Below are positions 33,500-45,972 of a stretch of DNA of 64,000 nt, in pieces. Under the pieces are notes generated by a model. That model saw only the letters and a program-made list of their open reading frames with translations, was not told where the DNA came from and ran no database searches. Within the stretch, counting starts at the first letter, position 1, and each line of letters opens with the position of its first letter. The translations under genes were made by a program, and so were the position numbers. Source of the stretch: Girardinichthys multiradiatus. Taxonomy: Eukaryota > Chordata > Actinopteri > Cyprinodontiformes > Goodeidae. The stretch is taken from NCBI RefSeq assembly GCF_021462225.1, contig NC_061812.1, positions 50,771,848-50,835,847 of the forward strand, in the 5' to 3' direction.

Positions 33500-33684
33500 A
33501 ACTGCCTGCAGGCCCGCGACAGACAGCGACGTGTCTGTTCTTCCTCTCCTCCCACCGCCCCAGCCTCGCCATGTCTCCCTAGAGAGCTTCACTCTCTCGC
33601 TCACCTGCACTGTGACCCCAAGTCAGAGTTGGCGCAGCTTCCATCAGCGTATGAAAGGTTTTCACTCCTGACTCCAAGTTGACT
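33500..33684 (-). repeat. L1 ORF1-derived 184-bp block, isolated copy
   Basis: Almost identical to 45409-45592 (one visible difference, CCCGCG versus CCCACG). The minus strand begins NLESGVKTFHTLMEAAPTL, an L1 ORF1 C-terminal motif. Similarity ends abruptly on both sides and no other L1 sequence is adjacent. Confidence 0.85.
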
Positions 33685-33689
33685 CGGCC

Positions 33690-34505
33690 AGCCGACAAAG
33701 CGAGTCGCCCCTCCCCACAGCTATGGAGGTTAGCTGCAGTTAACCCTTTGTTCACAGGTGGAAGCTTTTCTTAACTTCGTCGCCTCGGAAAACTTTTCCT
33801 CAGCACGGTTCACGTACGAGGTTGTGTTTTGGACAGAGAGAAGTAGTTTAGAATGAAATAATCTAAAGATTTTTCATTTTATGACATTTGGTTTTGTTTA
33901 TGTTGAAAACTCAGCTATTTTAGTGTTAGCAGATTATCTGCTCAGCACATGTGCTCAGTTTGTGTTCTGTGTTTGTGTTTTTGTTATTTAAAGTTAAGAC
34001 AAACTTTATTTAAAGGGCGATTTTAAACACTGAAGATCAGCCATAATGCGCCGTCCACGCTTGTGCATTTTAACCGTTTTATTAGTGGTATTTTAAAGGT
34101 ATGTGTTTGATTCTGATGATAAGCTATAAGCTTCTTTTGTTAGCTTCAACTGCTAACAGCTAAGAACACGTGTTTGCCTACTAAAGATAATTTACCCAAA
34201 AGTTTTGTTAGTTTTCAATCTAGAAAATATTTCACTAAATATTATTTTACTAAACTTGAAAACTCAGTAAACACCATTAATCCCAATTTCTCCAGAAAGA
34301 TTTGGTTCTTATTCAAAAATAATATTTACTTAAATATTATTTTACTATTTCCTTAATAATATTTCTTTAAATATTATTTTAATAAATAAAGGCAGCTAAT
34401 TAAACACCGTTGAGAATTGGTCATCCAGAAGGTTGGTTTTATTCAGCAAATCATTCTTTAAAATATTATTTTATTAAAAAAATATTTTATCTGATCTTGC
34501 ATTAT
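33690..34505. other. No gene seen
   Basis: A somewhat GC-rich shoulder (33470-33760) then AT-rich DNA. No recognisable coding. Confidence 0.4.
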
Positions 34506-34509
34506 GAAT

Positions 34510-34885
34510 GGTTGTCTAAAGGTATGCCAATTATTGCCTAAGTTAGTTCCAAGACTAACTTAACTTCATTTCCAGATTCTTCAAGATAATCCTTGGTTCT
34601 CAAACATAAATAACATTGCATGGTAATGTTGCATCACTTTCGGTCATGGATGGTTTTCAACCATCTTTGATCAACTTGTTTATATTGTACATAGCCCATT
34701 AGTCTTCCTTATTCTTTAATTCTGCTTGGTAGTTTTGTTGGATTGTTTTAGCATAGTAAAGAGTTTGTTGATTGAAATATGTTTGACTTTGAGTTGACTT
34801 ATTTTTGTTAATAAATTCTTGTGTGAATTGTGTGAATTCATTCTGTGTGTACAGAGTTTTTGCTGTTCAATAATGTCAGAGCTTG
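34510..34885 (+). repeat. Dispersed repeat R, copy 2
   Basis: Second copy of the repeat at 26105-26790, in the same orientation and without the SINE, ending CAGAGTTTTTGCTGTTCAATA. The two copies give an empty-site comparison for the SINE insertion. Confidence 0.7.
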
Positions 34886-34889
34886 GCTC

Positions 34890-35525
34890 ATCCCTTTCAA
34901 TTTTATTCAGACCGAAAAATATTTAATCACATATTAAAGTATTAATATTAAACATTAAATAATATATTCATAATCACAACAACAGGTAAGGGGTGCTGAA
35001 GTGGATAAAACATTACCAACACTAACACAAAATTGTCTGTCATCCTAGTAAGAGCGGACCCACTTTAATGCTGCTCCAGTTATCCCAGACCAGTGTTCTA
35101 TTCGCATAAAAGGATAGTGTGGTCAACAATAAAAGCTGCAGTAAGGTCCAAGTGTACAAGCATCATAAACTGACCTGAGTCATTTTACTGACACTGTTTC
35201 GGTCCTGCGTAATTGTTCAGAAATTCCATTCTAATTTTGAAAGGTATGCAACTAAATAAAAACTATTTTCTGTAACACTTTTGATTATAATGTACCATAC
35301 AATACTATACAAACATAATTCCCAAACTGTATCTCTGTTATGTTGCTCCACAAGATCGTGTTACACCCCTCGTTGTTGTAGTACATAAAATGAAATAATA
35401 CAAAATATTTTATATTTCTTCTTCTGCCAGCAAGTGGTTGTACTGTATTGGTACCAACACAATTTGGTGTAACAAGTGCTAATGGTCTTCTAGCAGGGAG
35501 AGAAAACTGATATGAAGGGTTGTTT
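34890..35525. other. No gene seen
   Basis: AT-rich DNA without recognisable features. Confidence 0.4.
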
Positions 35526-35529
35526 TTCT

Positions 35530-35765
35530 TGAGCAACTTGGAAGAGTAGTTAGAAAGTTGCAACTAGAAAGTTGTAGGTCCACATCCAGCTCCCTCCCCT
35601 GCCACATGACGATGTGCCCCTTAGAAAGGCACTTAAACCCAAGATGCCTACTGTCCTGCATATTGGTGTACAAATGTGTGCGTGTTTTTGAGTGCAACTG
35701 GGTCTATATGGTTTCAGTGTAAAGCACGTTGAGTTGACAGTATGAATAGAAAAGAAGCATATAAA
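35530..35765 (+). mobile_element. tRNA-like SINE, nearly full
   Basis: GAGTAGTTAGAAAGTTGCAA head, degraded B box (GTAGGTCCACATCCAGC), GATGTGCCCCTTAGAAAGGC ACTTAAACCC, and the tail CAGTGTAAAGCACGTTGAGT followed by ATAAATTGTA. Same family as the head at 29640 and the tail at 6420. Confidence 0.6.
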
Positions 35766-36241
35766 TTGTATTTCTGGATAACTAGAAATGAGCTGGACGT
35801 GTTTTTTTTTTTTTTAATGCCTTGAGATGACAATTGTTGTGTATATTGTTGAGTTGTGTTTACTACATACAACTAAATCTATCTAATAATTCAGATCACA
35901 ATGGGAAGCCATTGTTTTACATTACTCACAATAAGCAGGTGGGTTAAGTGAGAGGTGAACTGCTTTTGGAAACGGTTCAGTGTAAGATCAGCCTTGGTTG
36001 AACTATACCATCTGCTCTGTTCAGTGTACAGCCATGTTTAATGCATCACTGACAAACACACAAGGCCTCTGGATTACCTGTATTGCTCTAGTCTTTGCAC
36101 TTCTTTGTTTTTACACAACACACCAAATGCAACAGAATCTACACATTGGAATGTGGTGGTCTGATCTGTGTTGTCCCACAGACTAAATAAAATCCAAGCG
36201 AATCTACAAACAAAGCAGGATTCAATGAGCTCCTTACTTAC

Positions 36242-36557
36242 CTACACAGGATTCTCTGTGCTCTTCAAAGCCAGCTGAGCACACGCATTTCCCAATGGGC
36301 ACCAGCCACTCGCCCTCTGCGCTGCAGTACATCTTAGGGGTATCCCTCTCCTCGGCATGATCAACACACTGACCCCTGACCTCCACCAGCGAGGACGAGT
36401 CAGCACCAGTCACCACATCCATGAAAACTGCCAAGTTGCGGCTGATGCCGACGCAGCGCTTGTAGTACACCCGCACCGAGGTGAGGGCGATGCAGGCGCC
36501 AATGTCCTGGAAGGCCAAGTAGAATCCTCGTCTGTTCAACGGGCCCACGCCTCTCAC
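36242..36557 (-). CDS. epha8: Eph receptor (EphA8-like) exon: end of ligand-binding domain and Cys-rich start
   Basis: The 316-nt exon reads [73 protein letters not shown] and [32 protein letters not shown] is the signature of the Eph ligand-binding jelly-roll end, and the C-x-C-x(2)-G series opens the Cys-rich/EGF-like part. The receptor sits at the cell surface and binds GPI-anchored ephrin-A ligands. The acceptor is …GGCCACAG|GTG and the donor G|GTAAGT, so the last codon is split after one base. Wording such as VEVRGQC and [16 protein letters not shown] best fits EphA8 over EphA5/6/7 from memory. The next exon was not found to the left. Confidence 0.9.
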
Positions 36558-36559
36558 CT

Positions 36560-36930
36560 GTGGCCAGAGAAAGGCTTATAAATACTAATTTTGACAGGTA
36601 CAACAGATAAAAAAGTATTTACAATCTTATACACATCTTCGGTTTTTGCTTTTGCTCTCTTAAATGTTTCCGATTATGAAACAAATTTTAATGTCAGACA
36701 AAGATAACCTGAGTAAATACAAAGTGCAGTTTTGAAACAATTTCATTAATTAAGGAGGGAGAAATATATCCAAACCAAGCTGGCCCTTTGTGAAAAGGTT
36801 GTGTTTTTTGGAAAGTTCACCTCAGGCCATACCCAGGCCTGTGTAATCATTAAATCATACGAATCACAAAATGTAGCACCTGTCTGACAAACTGAAGTGG
36901 GATAAAAGGTATTAAAAAGCAACAAATAAT
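36560..36930. other. Intron sequence, no gene seen
   Basis: Lies within the 17.2-kb intron between Eph exons. AT-rich, no recognised element. Confidence 0.5.
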
Positions 36931-36934
36931 CTAA

Positions 36935-37450
36935 AGAAATTCAGTAACAGATGAGGAACAATGTTCAAGACAGTCATAAAATGGTTACAAAAGCATTTCT
37001 AAGGTTTTGGGGCTCCATTGAAAGACAGAGCTGGAAGGAACCACTAATAAACAAATGAAGAAAACATGGGACAATGTTGAAGCTTCCCAGGAACAGCTGA
37101 CCTGCCAAAGAGTCCAACATCTCATCAATTAGATACCATTACCCCTTCATCACAACATTTGATAGTTGATAGGTGTTTGTGGTAATATGTTTGTTTTTTT
37201 TAATAAACAGGATGCTGTGCTATATTGAGCAACCATACGGCTATTTTGGTCTCATTTGTACAAAAGACATAGTCCCTGAAATCTTGTGGGTCACTCAGAT
37301 GAAATTTTTCATCCCAAGTTATGCTTCTATTATGCTTTTAGAGAGAAGTGGCTTGAACCCGGCATCTCTTTTAAACAAGCTATACTTGTTCGGTCATTTT
37401 CAAATTTTCTTCTCAGAAAGTCTGGTGACTGTCATAAATGTTTTTTAAAT
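36935..37450. pseudogene. Tc1-like fragments in two orientations
   Basis: At 36935-37135 the plus strand reads KWLQKHF, GFGAPLKDRAG and RKHGTML-like pieces of a Tc1 transposase N-terminal region. At 37200-37450 the sequence CAAAAGACATAGTCCCTGAA and TTTTAGAGAGAAGTGGCTTG matches the complement of the central part of a Tc1-like transposase. Both are heavily decayed. Confidence 0.5.
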
Positions 37451-37525
37451 TTCTATATTATTTGTCTCTGTCAAATGATGAACTTCAAATTGGTTGGAAA
37501 TGGGCTCATTACCCTTTTCCAGATA

Positions 37526-37863
37526 CACTAGATTGCCAAAAGTATTAGGTCCCACCACCAAATCAATGAATTCTGGTGTTCCAGTCACTTCCATAGCTGC
37601 AGGTGTATAAAGTTTGGTGTGGAGAAACCTGACTGGCCTGCACAGAGTCCTGACCTCGACCTTCTTCAACACCTTTGGGATGAATTACAGCAAAAACTAA
37701 CTATGAACACACTCCTAAACCTTGTGGAAGATGCTTACAGAGAAGTTAAAGTTGCCATTGCTGGCAACGATGGGTCCATCAACAAACTGGATTAAGAATA
37801 GGATGTAACAAAAGTTCATTGACATTTAAAAGTAGACAATCAAATACTTTTGGCAAGATAGTG
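37526..37863 (+). mobile_element. Internally deleted Tc1-like element (MITE-like)
   Basis: 338 bp between TA dinucleotides (37524-37525 and 37864-37865). Termini: CACTAGATTGCCAAAAGTAT on the left and the complement of ATACTTTTGGCAAGATAGTG on the right. It retains only the transposase C-terminus: SPDLDLLQHLWDELQQKLTM and LVEDAYREVKVAIAGNDGSI. The deletion removes the N-terminal two thirds. Confidence 0.85.
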
Positions 37864-38399
37864 TATGTCAGACATGAGAGAAGTTTCTCTAAGGCTTTTG
37901 CTGATTATTTTGTGTTGTAGGAAAGGCATTATTTAGAGAAGAAACAAGCATGCCCATTAATCATCAGCAGTGTTTTTACTTAATTGGTACCTAAAGGACA
38001 TTTGCTTCTTAAAAAGCAAAAAAATATTTCACGATGGGCTACTGTTTCAGTAACCAATGTATTATTTAGCTAATTATGAATTTTATAATCCACTGTAGTT
38101 GCAAAGTCATCACTGATAACCTTTCAGCTTAAAAAAAAGGAATTGAATTCAAGCTAAGGGGGAATTTAGTTAAAACCTGAAAATTAGACACAATATTGTC
38201 ACATTCATTAGGTGTGTTGGTTTTTCTCATAGCCTGAGGCCATTTGATTTACTTTAAACTGTGTGCAGTTGCTGATTTGCTAGCCCAGCTGTGCAGTTAC
38301 ACATCTGGGAGTGGATGGCCTCTCCATACTCCTCCCGAAGGACATCCCTCTAAAATCTGATCGGACATTTTGTCTAATGCTCCTTCAACCGCAGGAGAT

Positions 38400-39166
38400 A
38401 ACTTACAGTGGGGAGACCAGCTATTTGATATACTTCTGATTTAGCATGGTTTCCCACTTGCAAAGCACGTAGAAGTCTTACATTTTTTATTATAGGTACT
38501 ATTTAACTGTGAGTGACGAAATCTCAAACAAAAATCCAAAAATCACATTGTGTGATTGTAAAGTAATTTTCATTTTATTGCATGAAATAAGTATTTAATC
38601 ACCAAACAACCTGAAATAATCCCAGCTCTCACAGGCCTGTTAGTTGTTCTTTAAGAAGGACTCCTGATCTCCACTCATTACCTGTATTAACTGCACCTAT
38701 TTAAACTCATTATCGTTTGATACATCAGAAAAACAAAATTTTATGTTTCCAGTTACAGATATCACACATTTCTTGTAGTTCTTGACGAGGTTTGCACACA
38801 CTGCAGCAGGGATTTTGCACCACTCCTCCATACAGATGTTCTCCAGATCCTTCAGATTTCAGGGGTGTCGCTGGGCAATACGGACTTTCAGCTCCCTCCA
38901 AAGATTTCCAATTGGGTTCAGGTCTGGAGACTGGCTAGGCCGCTCCAGGACTTTGAGATGCTTTACTCTTTAGTTGCCCCCTTTCAGTTTTTTATTTGTA
39001 AATTCTTTTTAAATCATGAATAATTTTCTTTCCACTTCACTATTGTATACCACTTTGTGTCTGGTTTTCACATAAAACTCCAATAAAATATATTTGTGTT
39101 TGTGGTTGTAATGTGACAATATGTGGAAAGGTTCACGGGGTATGAATACTTTTACAAGCCACTGTT
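38400..39166 (-). mobile_element. Two Tc1-like remnants
   Basis: At 38415-38970 there is a terminal region (GACCAGCTATTTGATATACT, TTCCCACTTGCAAAGCACGT) and a minus-strand transposase C-terminus: [20 protein letters not shown] (the catalytic Glu of DLNPIE is Gly), [27 protein letters not shown]. At 38985-39166 lies a lone terminal repeat of a second family (CATAAAACTCCAATAAAATA, GTATGAATACTTTTACAAGC), the same family as 25161. It abuts the truncated 3' side of the L1-like element. Confidence 0.7.
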
Positions 39167-40684
39167 ATTCAAATATACCAATTGACCCCATCAAATGCCC
39201 TCTTAGCATCAAGACCAAGGCAGACAGAATGTCTTGATACTGATTGTTAATTTAAAACTCTTCTCATATTGTTTGCTCCCTGGCGACCCAATATAAAACC
39301 TGTCTGGTCAGTGTTAATCAAGTTTCTGTATCCTGGTTGCCGGTATGGAGCAGATAATTTTAACATCATTTCCCAACAGACTGATTGGCCTGTAGGCACC
39401 AGAGTCCAGTGGTCCTTCCCCTCCTTTTCAATAACTGTTATTCTGACCTCTGACCAGCTCTTCGGTTGGTCATTTACCTGTAAAGTGTAATTAAAGACCT
39501 GTCAAAGCTTTAGTACATGCTCCTCCATAAAGGCCTTTTAAAATTCACCTGATAGACCATCTGTGCCAGGTGACTGGCTGTTTTTCAATGATTTGATAAC
39601 ATCTCGTATCTCACTTTCACAAATTGGAGCTACTAATTCTTCCACCTCAGACAAAGAAAGCTTAGCAAATTTAAGGTCTTTAAACACTGATACCAATTTC
39701 TTTTTGTCTAGTGTTTCTTTTGGTGTCTCATATAGCTTTTTATAAAAAATTCTAAATGCATCAGCTACTTCTTCTGGGCGTGAGACCTCAGTTAAAGATG
39801 TTGGGTGCTTTATCTTAGGAATAATGCGGTTTGATTGCTCTTTTCTCAGTTGAAAGGCAAGTAGCCGGCTTGCTTGATTTCCCATCTCATAGTGTCTTTG
39901 GTTTGCACATCGAAGTGCTTTTTGTGTAAGATGTTCATCCAAGGAAGCTCTGCAGTCTTGTAATTGCCTCAATATATTTTTATCCCTGGCCGCTTTGTGT
40001 TTGTGCTCTAACCTTTTTATATCGCTTTCCAGCTGTCTCTCCCTTTCCCTTCTCTGTTTGTTTAACAGCAATCTCAATAAATTTCCCTCTCAGCACCTCC
40101 TTAGCCCCATCCCAAAGAATCGAGGGGATACTGATCCATTATCATTAATTGTAAAGTATTTGTTTAGTGTTTGTTTTATTTGCTCTTTCACATTTGGGTC
40201 AATTAGCAATGAAATATTCAGTCTACATTATTTGAAGTGCCATTGGAAGCCTCAATTTAAATTCAGCTTTACCGGCCCATGGTCAGATAAAGAAATAGGT
40301 TCAAAAACACGTTCCCTAATTTTACGCAGGCTCTGTTTTGAAATGCAAATCAAATGAATTCTAGAATACGATCCGTGTACCATAGACAAAAAGGTGAAAT
40401 GCTTTGTTGTTGGATTCTTGACCCTCCAAACACCCACTAGCCCAAGTTCTTTTAGCATGTGTTTTGGTCCTTTGGATTTTCTGCTAGGTGCACTCAAAAG
40501 GCAACCTGTCCCTCCTCCCATTCAAAACACAAATTCAGTCCCCTCCCAAATTTATGGTACCTCTTGCTTCCTTTGCAAATACAGATGTTACTTGTCTCAA
40601 GAACGTAGGGTCATCTTCACTGGGAACGTAAATATTCATAATAGTTCACTCTACTGTGCCCGATGTTCCCATACTGAGTATATA
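39167..40684 (-). pseudogene. L1-like LINE ORF2: endonuclease end and start of RT
   Basis: From 40521 downward: LVGVWRVKNPTTKHFTFLS and SYSRIHLICIS, SLSDHGPVKLNLN (endonuclease with the SDH motif). After a break, 39538-40077 gives QRHYEMGNQASRLLAFQLRK, ADAFRIFYKKLYETP and LKNSQSPGTDGLSGEF (pre-RT). Then RPISLLGNDVKII and LGLDAKRAFDGVNW, the RT motif with its first catalytic Asp at about 39190-39225. It ends there, so YADD and beyond are missing. The endonuclease continues at 44711 across a Tc1-like insertion. Confidence 0.82.
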
Positions 40685-40807
40685 CACACGTGGACAAAAT
40701 TGTTGGTACCCCTCGGTTAATGAAAGAAAAACCCACAATGGTCACAGAAATAACTTGAATCTGACAAAGGTAATAATGAATAAAAATTCTATGAAAATGA
40801 GCAAATG

Positions 40808-41224
40808 GAGTTTAAACAAATATTCAACTTAGAAGACTTGCCTCCGCTGTCTCCGCTTCAACCAATCAAAGTCAAGTCCTCATCCATCTCCAGCCAATCA
40901 TCTTTCAACTTCGCTTTAAAAGACCTTCATTCATGGAACCACCCGATCTTCAGCCGAGCCTTGACCCTCCTCCACCCCATCTCCTCCATCCGGCTTCCAA
41001 ACTCCTCCAGGCTCCCTTACCTCCTCAGGCCTCCACTGCACCACCAGTCGGATCCCAGGGGGAAGACATCTCTAATTCTAATTCTAAAATGTTCATCCAA
41101 GCTCACATCATTCTCAGCGTACAGGTCTTCCTCTGGGGTCCGAGTGCCAAAGAAATAAACTTTTACCAATAAACTTTTCTAATTGTCATCCGTGTTTTCC
41201 TAATTTTTGAGTCTTTACAAGTTG
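40808..41224 (+). mobile_element. 417-bp insertion in the left Tc1 terminal repeat
   Basis: Flanked by AAATG at 40803-40807 and 41225-41229; the intact right terminal repeat shows AAATG once. It contains AATAAA at 41150 and 41167 and resembles a short LTR (TG…CA ends possible), but the ends are not certain. The proline-rich frames inside are not recognised proteins. Confidence 0.7.
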
Positions 41225-41325
41225 AAATGAAAGTCAAGCATTGCTTTTCAAATATGCTTCAACAGAATTATTTAAAAAAATAAACTCATGAAACAGGCCT
41301 GGACAAAAATTATGGTACCCTTAAC

Positions 41326-41452
41326 TCAATATTTTTTTGCACAATGTTTTGAGGCAATCACTGCAATCAAACGATTCCTATAACTGTCAATGAGACTTCT
41401 GCACCTCTCAGCAGGTATTTTGGCCCACTCCTCATGAGCAAACTGCTCCAGT
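41326..41452 (-). pseudogene. Tc1-like transposase C-terminus (left of LTR insertion)
   Basis: QLEQFAHEEWAKIPAERCRS and YRNRLIAVIASKHCAKKY end the transposase. It joins across the LTR insertion to NLRH at 43455, giving one continuous reading with the piece to the right. Confidence 0.8.
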
Positions 41453-41581
41453 TGTCTGTTGGACCACTTGTTTGCTGAATATTGGACCATTTGCACGTTG
41501 CGGGACGTCACCAGGCCTCCTGGCGTTTTCGGCCATTTTGTATCCAGGACATTGTGACTGATATGACGGGGCGCCCCAGTC

Positions 41582-41603
41582 TGACGTCACAGGACGCTAT
41601 ATA
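41582..41603 (+). promoter_or_regulatory. Candidate LTR core promoter (CRE + TATA)
   Basis: TGACGTCA (a perfect CREB/ATF site) followed 8 bp later by TATATA, within the first 150 bp of the long LTR. The placement suggests a Pol II promoter of the retroelement. Confidence 0.55.
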
Positions 41604-42746
41604 GGAAGGCGCCCATTTTGACCATTCGCTTTTCAGCCGGAGACCGTGATACAGTTACCAACATCTGAAGCATCACCTGGAGAAGAGTCCCGAGTGGATC
41701 TCATTTATTCTCTCTCGTTGGCCAACGAAGAATTCATAACTGAGATTTCTGGAATAAGAAGGCCAGAAATTTCACTTTGCCGATCGAAGACGTGAGCTTA
41801 ACACGTAACTAAAAAACACAGAGTTTCAAGGAGACAAATCGCCACCTTGTTTTGTCCTAGCCGACTTTGATGGTCAGATCATATTTTCCCTTTCGCCAAG
41901 GAGGCCAGAGGACGAAGATTGACCGCTTTGTCTGAAGTTAACTGTGGACGCACAGTAACTTCCACCCCATTCTCTCTCAACCCCGCTCAGAAGGGAGACA
42001 GCGACAAGTAAAACCCATCCTTTATTTTATTTCTTTCTTAGAAAGTCTGGGCAGGGTACAGGAGGTTTTAGTGCGATTAGATTCGCTATTTAATCTAATG
42101 TGTTCTGAATGATATGTGCATGTAACCTTTTTATTGAAACTTTGATGTGCCGTGTTGATGTCTGGAGGCCGCTGAGCTCCCCAGCTTTCTGTGTGTTTTG
42201 CGGGGTTATTGAACACCTGAGAGCAAGCGCAGGTGCGCTGTGAGACTGGACTGTTATAATAACCTCATGGTGAAATTCCCCATTTTTTTTGTGTTCAACC
42301 TTACTGCTTACTAGCTTGCCGCCAAAAGTTTTAAAACCCTTTTTCTGCTCAAGAGTTGGGGGAGGTTTTATGACTGAGTATAACTGAGTTACAGTTAGAG
42401 CTGCGCTCCACCCTCCACTCATCACCACATCCCTTTGTCATCTTATAATTTGTTTTGCCATAACTGCTGGTTGATTCCATACACACCCACTGCTGTTTTG
42501 CTTTATTTTGTTCAGTTAGATATTTTACCCCTTTTGTGTAGAACTTTGCATGTTTGAGTAGGTGAAGATTATTAAATCGGAAGAGTGAGTGTATCAGGGC
42601 TGTGATTTAATAAATATTCACATAGATGTTAACAGAAGGCGTTCTGTGTTTATTTTGTGCAAGAGTGATTCGTCAGTCAAGATAAGGTTAAAAGTTCCAC
42701 ACGTTTTGGCAGAAACGGTCGATTAAACAGTGACATCTCTGGTAAT

Positions 42747-43240
42747 TGTCATGATTTTTACAGCCGACTTAACCCACATGCAGAGACTCTCAGAGAACTT
42801 TGTAAAAGGAATAAGTTTTTATTGAAAGATTGATCAGGAACAACAGGAGCGACGAGTCTAATCTTCCTTACTGTGAAAACACAAAGAGAAAAGATAAATA
42901 GCTGAAACTCAGAAACATGAACCAACATAAATGTATCTTACTGGAGATTCCGGAATAACCCGCCAGGGAGAGAATAAATGTCAGGAAAGGAGTTCAGCTT
43001 GCCATGCACAGACTAGACCAGGAAGTAGCCTTAGCCACTATGGAGGACTGGAACAGATCAGGTAGGATTCACACCACGGAGGCAAAAACACTCAGGCGCC
43101 GAGGTGTTGGTAACCTTCCTCTATATGCTTCCCAGCTGATGAGTAGATGCACAACACCTGTTGCCTCGGGTACACTCCTACTGGCGGTCCTAGTGTCGAA
43201 AAGGTGTAAGCAGCAGGCAGCAGAACTCCAAATCCTGACA
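42747..43240 (-). repeat. Nested solo LTR, 494 bp
   Basis: Plus-strand ends TGTCATG … CCTGACA, flanked by GGTAAT at 42741-42746 and 43241-43246. The uninterrupted family copy at 20.4 kb lacks this block. In minus orientation it has GCATATAGAGG near 43125 and CAATAAAAACTT near 42825, so it points left. Confidence 0.85.
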
Positions 43241-43453
43241 GGTAATAGTTATCAATTATTACTGAGTATTTAACGGTTGTAATTATCAGAGGCGTTGAGC
43301 CACAATTACAACACAAGAAGACATCTCTGGTCTCGATTCATAAATGAGGATTTTGGTTAAGAAATTAATTTAGTCAAATTATGATTTTTTATTATAATTA
43401 TTGATAAAGATGAATTAATCAATAATCAATCAATAATATAATTCCAACATGTC

Positions 43454-44336
<883 letters not shown>

Positions 44337-44710
44337 GTTGAGTGTGGTACACACCATGTCACCAAACAGCACAGTGACTTCCTGTAGCCCTATATATAGG
44401 CCTACTGATTGATTACAATAATGTAGACACCTGTGATGCTAATAATGTACACACCTTGATTCAACATGTCCCTTTGGTCACATTATTTTCAAGGGGTACC
44501 ATCATTTTTGTCCTGGCCTGTTTCATGAGTTTATTTTTTTAAATAATTCTGTTGAAGCATGTTTGAAAAGTAATGTCTGACTTTCATTTGTTCATTTTCA
44601 TAGAATTTTTATTCATTATTACCTTTGTCAGATTCAAGTTATTTCTGTGACCATTGTGGGTTTTTCTTTCATTAACCGAGGGGTACTAACAATTTTGTCC
44701 ACGTGTATCT

Positions 44711-44990
44711 ACCCGATTTATCCTTTACTTCTCTCTGAAGTGCAAAACTAGTGGACTGACTGATTAAAACGGCTACTCCCCTTTTTCTGCTATTTGGACT
44801 AACTGCATAGAATATACTGTATGTGCGACCCAATCTCTTCTTACTTTCTTGTGTTCTATATCACTTAAGTGAGTTTCCTGTAACAAACCTATTGACCCTA
44901 TTAAGTTTCTTCAAAAGAGATAAAATCGTTTTTCTTTTTATAGTATTATTTATTCCTTTCACATTATAACTAACCACCCCTAGATCAGAC
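44711..44990 (-). pseudogene. L1-like ORF2 endonuclease N-terminus
   Basis: From 44990 downward a conceptual reading gives LGVVSYNVKGINNTIKRKTI, LSLLKKLN and RKRGVAVLI, the start of an APE-type endonuclease of L1-like LINEs. It continues at 40683 after the Tc1-like element is removed. Confidence 0.75.
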
Positions 44991-45408
44991 ATAAATTAAC
45001 ATTCTTCTTATCAATTTTACCCTCCCCACTGTCACCTTTGCTTAAGGAAGTTGACCTTACCATAATATTTACACAAACTCCATGTGTGGACCTAATCAAC
45101 ATGTCAAGGATATAGGAACTCTTAACACAAAGAACAGCAAAAATAAAATAAGTACACGTGACTTCCAAAAAGCTAGTTGAGTGCAGAAATATGTCCAGCT
45201 CCTGGTGTAATGCGGGGAGAGGGTTGCGACTTGCCCCGAGTGCCAGTCCAACCATAAACCAAAGAAAACGAATTGATCCCTGGTGAGGTATTGATCCTGC
45301 CTTGAGTTTCAACATGGAAATTAAAATGGAGAGAACTCCCCTAATGTCTTACTTACATTCCTGTAATTTTCAGTAACCTGGGCACAACACTTATTTTAAT
45401 CCCACAAA

Positions 45409-45592
45409 ACTGCCTGCAGGCCCACGACAGACAGCGACGTGTCTGTTCTTCCTCTCCTCCCACCGCCCCAGCCTCGCCATGTCTCCCTAGAGAGCTTCAC
45501 TCTCTCGCTCACCTGCACTGTGACCCCAAGTCAGAGTTGGCGCAGCTTCCATCAGCGTATGAAAGGTTTTCACTCCTGACTCCAAGTTGACT
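45409..45592 (-). repeat. 184-bp block shared with 33500-33684
   Basis: Part of the L1-like ORF1 C-terminus and following sequence, nearly identical to the isolated copy 12 kb away. Here it lies in its expected L1 context. Confidence 0.85.
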
Positions 45593-45955
45593 CTCAGTTG
45601 CACTGAAAAGTGACACCTGGTCAGGAACCCCTTCTCCTTCAGTTGCCTACTTACTCCGCAGGCCCGGGCTCTCTTCCTCTGCACATCTGGAGAATAATCT
45701 TGGTCAAAATAAATCACCTCTCCTTGACACATTACTTGTCTTTGGACCCAGGCTTGCCACAACACTGCCTCCTTCACTGTGTAGTCTAGAAACCCAGTCA
45801 CAGCAGGCTTCAGTCCCAGCAATCTCTGTGCTCTCTCAATCTGTACATTTACTCAAAGCAGGAGTTGTAGTGTGGTCTCAATTAACCTTTACACAAAACC
45901 AACCATGTCATTTTTCTCACCGTCTTCAGGTACTTGATAAATTTTTACATTGTGT
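45487..45955 (-). pseudogene. L1-like ORF1 C-terminal domain
   Basis: From about 45955 downward: KIYQVPEDGEKNDMVGFV, then LKPAVTGFLDYTVKEAVLWQ, EVIYFDQDYSPDVQRKRARA and NLESGVKTFHTLMEAAPTL. This is the RNA-binding RRM and C-terminal domain of L1 ORF1 proteins. Frame shifts break it. Its N-terminal part continues right of the hAT MITE at 46421. Confidence 0.8.
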
Positions 45956-45972
45956 GGCACATTCGGTTCTAC

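Larger units (their letters stand above)
41457..43449 (+). repeat. Solo LTR (about 1.49 kb without its own insert)
   Basis: Begins TGTTGGA and ends TCCAACA, flanked by TGTC (41453-41456 and 43450-43453), so it is a clean LTR insertion into the transposase gene. No gag or pol is present. A CRE-like TGACGTCA at 41582-41589 precedes a TATATA box at 41598-41603, and AATAAA lies near 42608. A 494-bp LTR is nested inside. A fragment of the same family lies at 20295-20518. Confidence 0.85.

Noticed and set aside
40805..41172. Proline/serine-rich ORFs of 117 and 79 codons
   Set aside because: They lie within the 417-bp insertion and match no recognised protein; likely LTR read-through.
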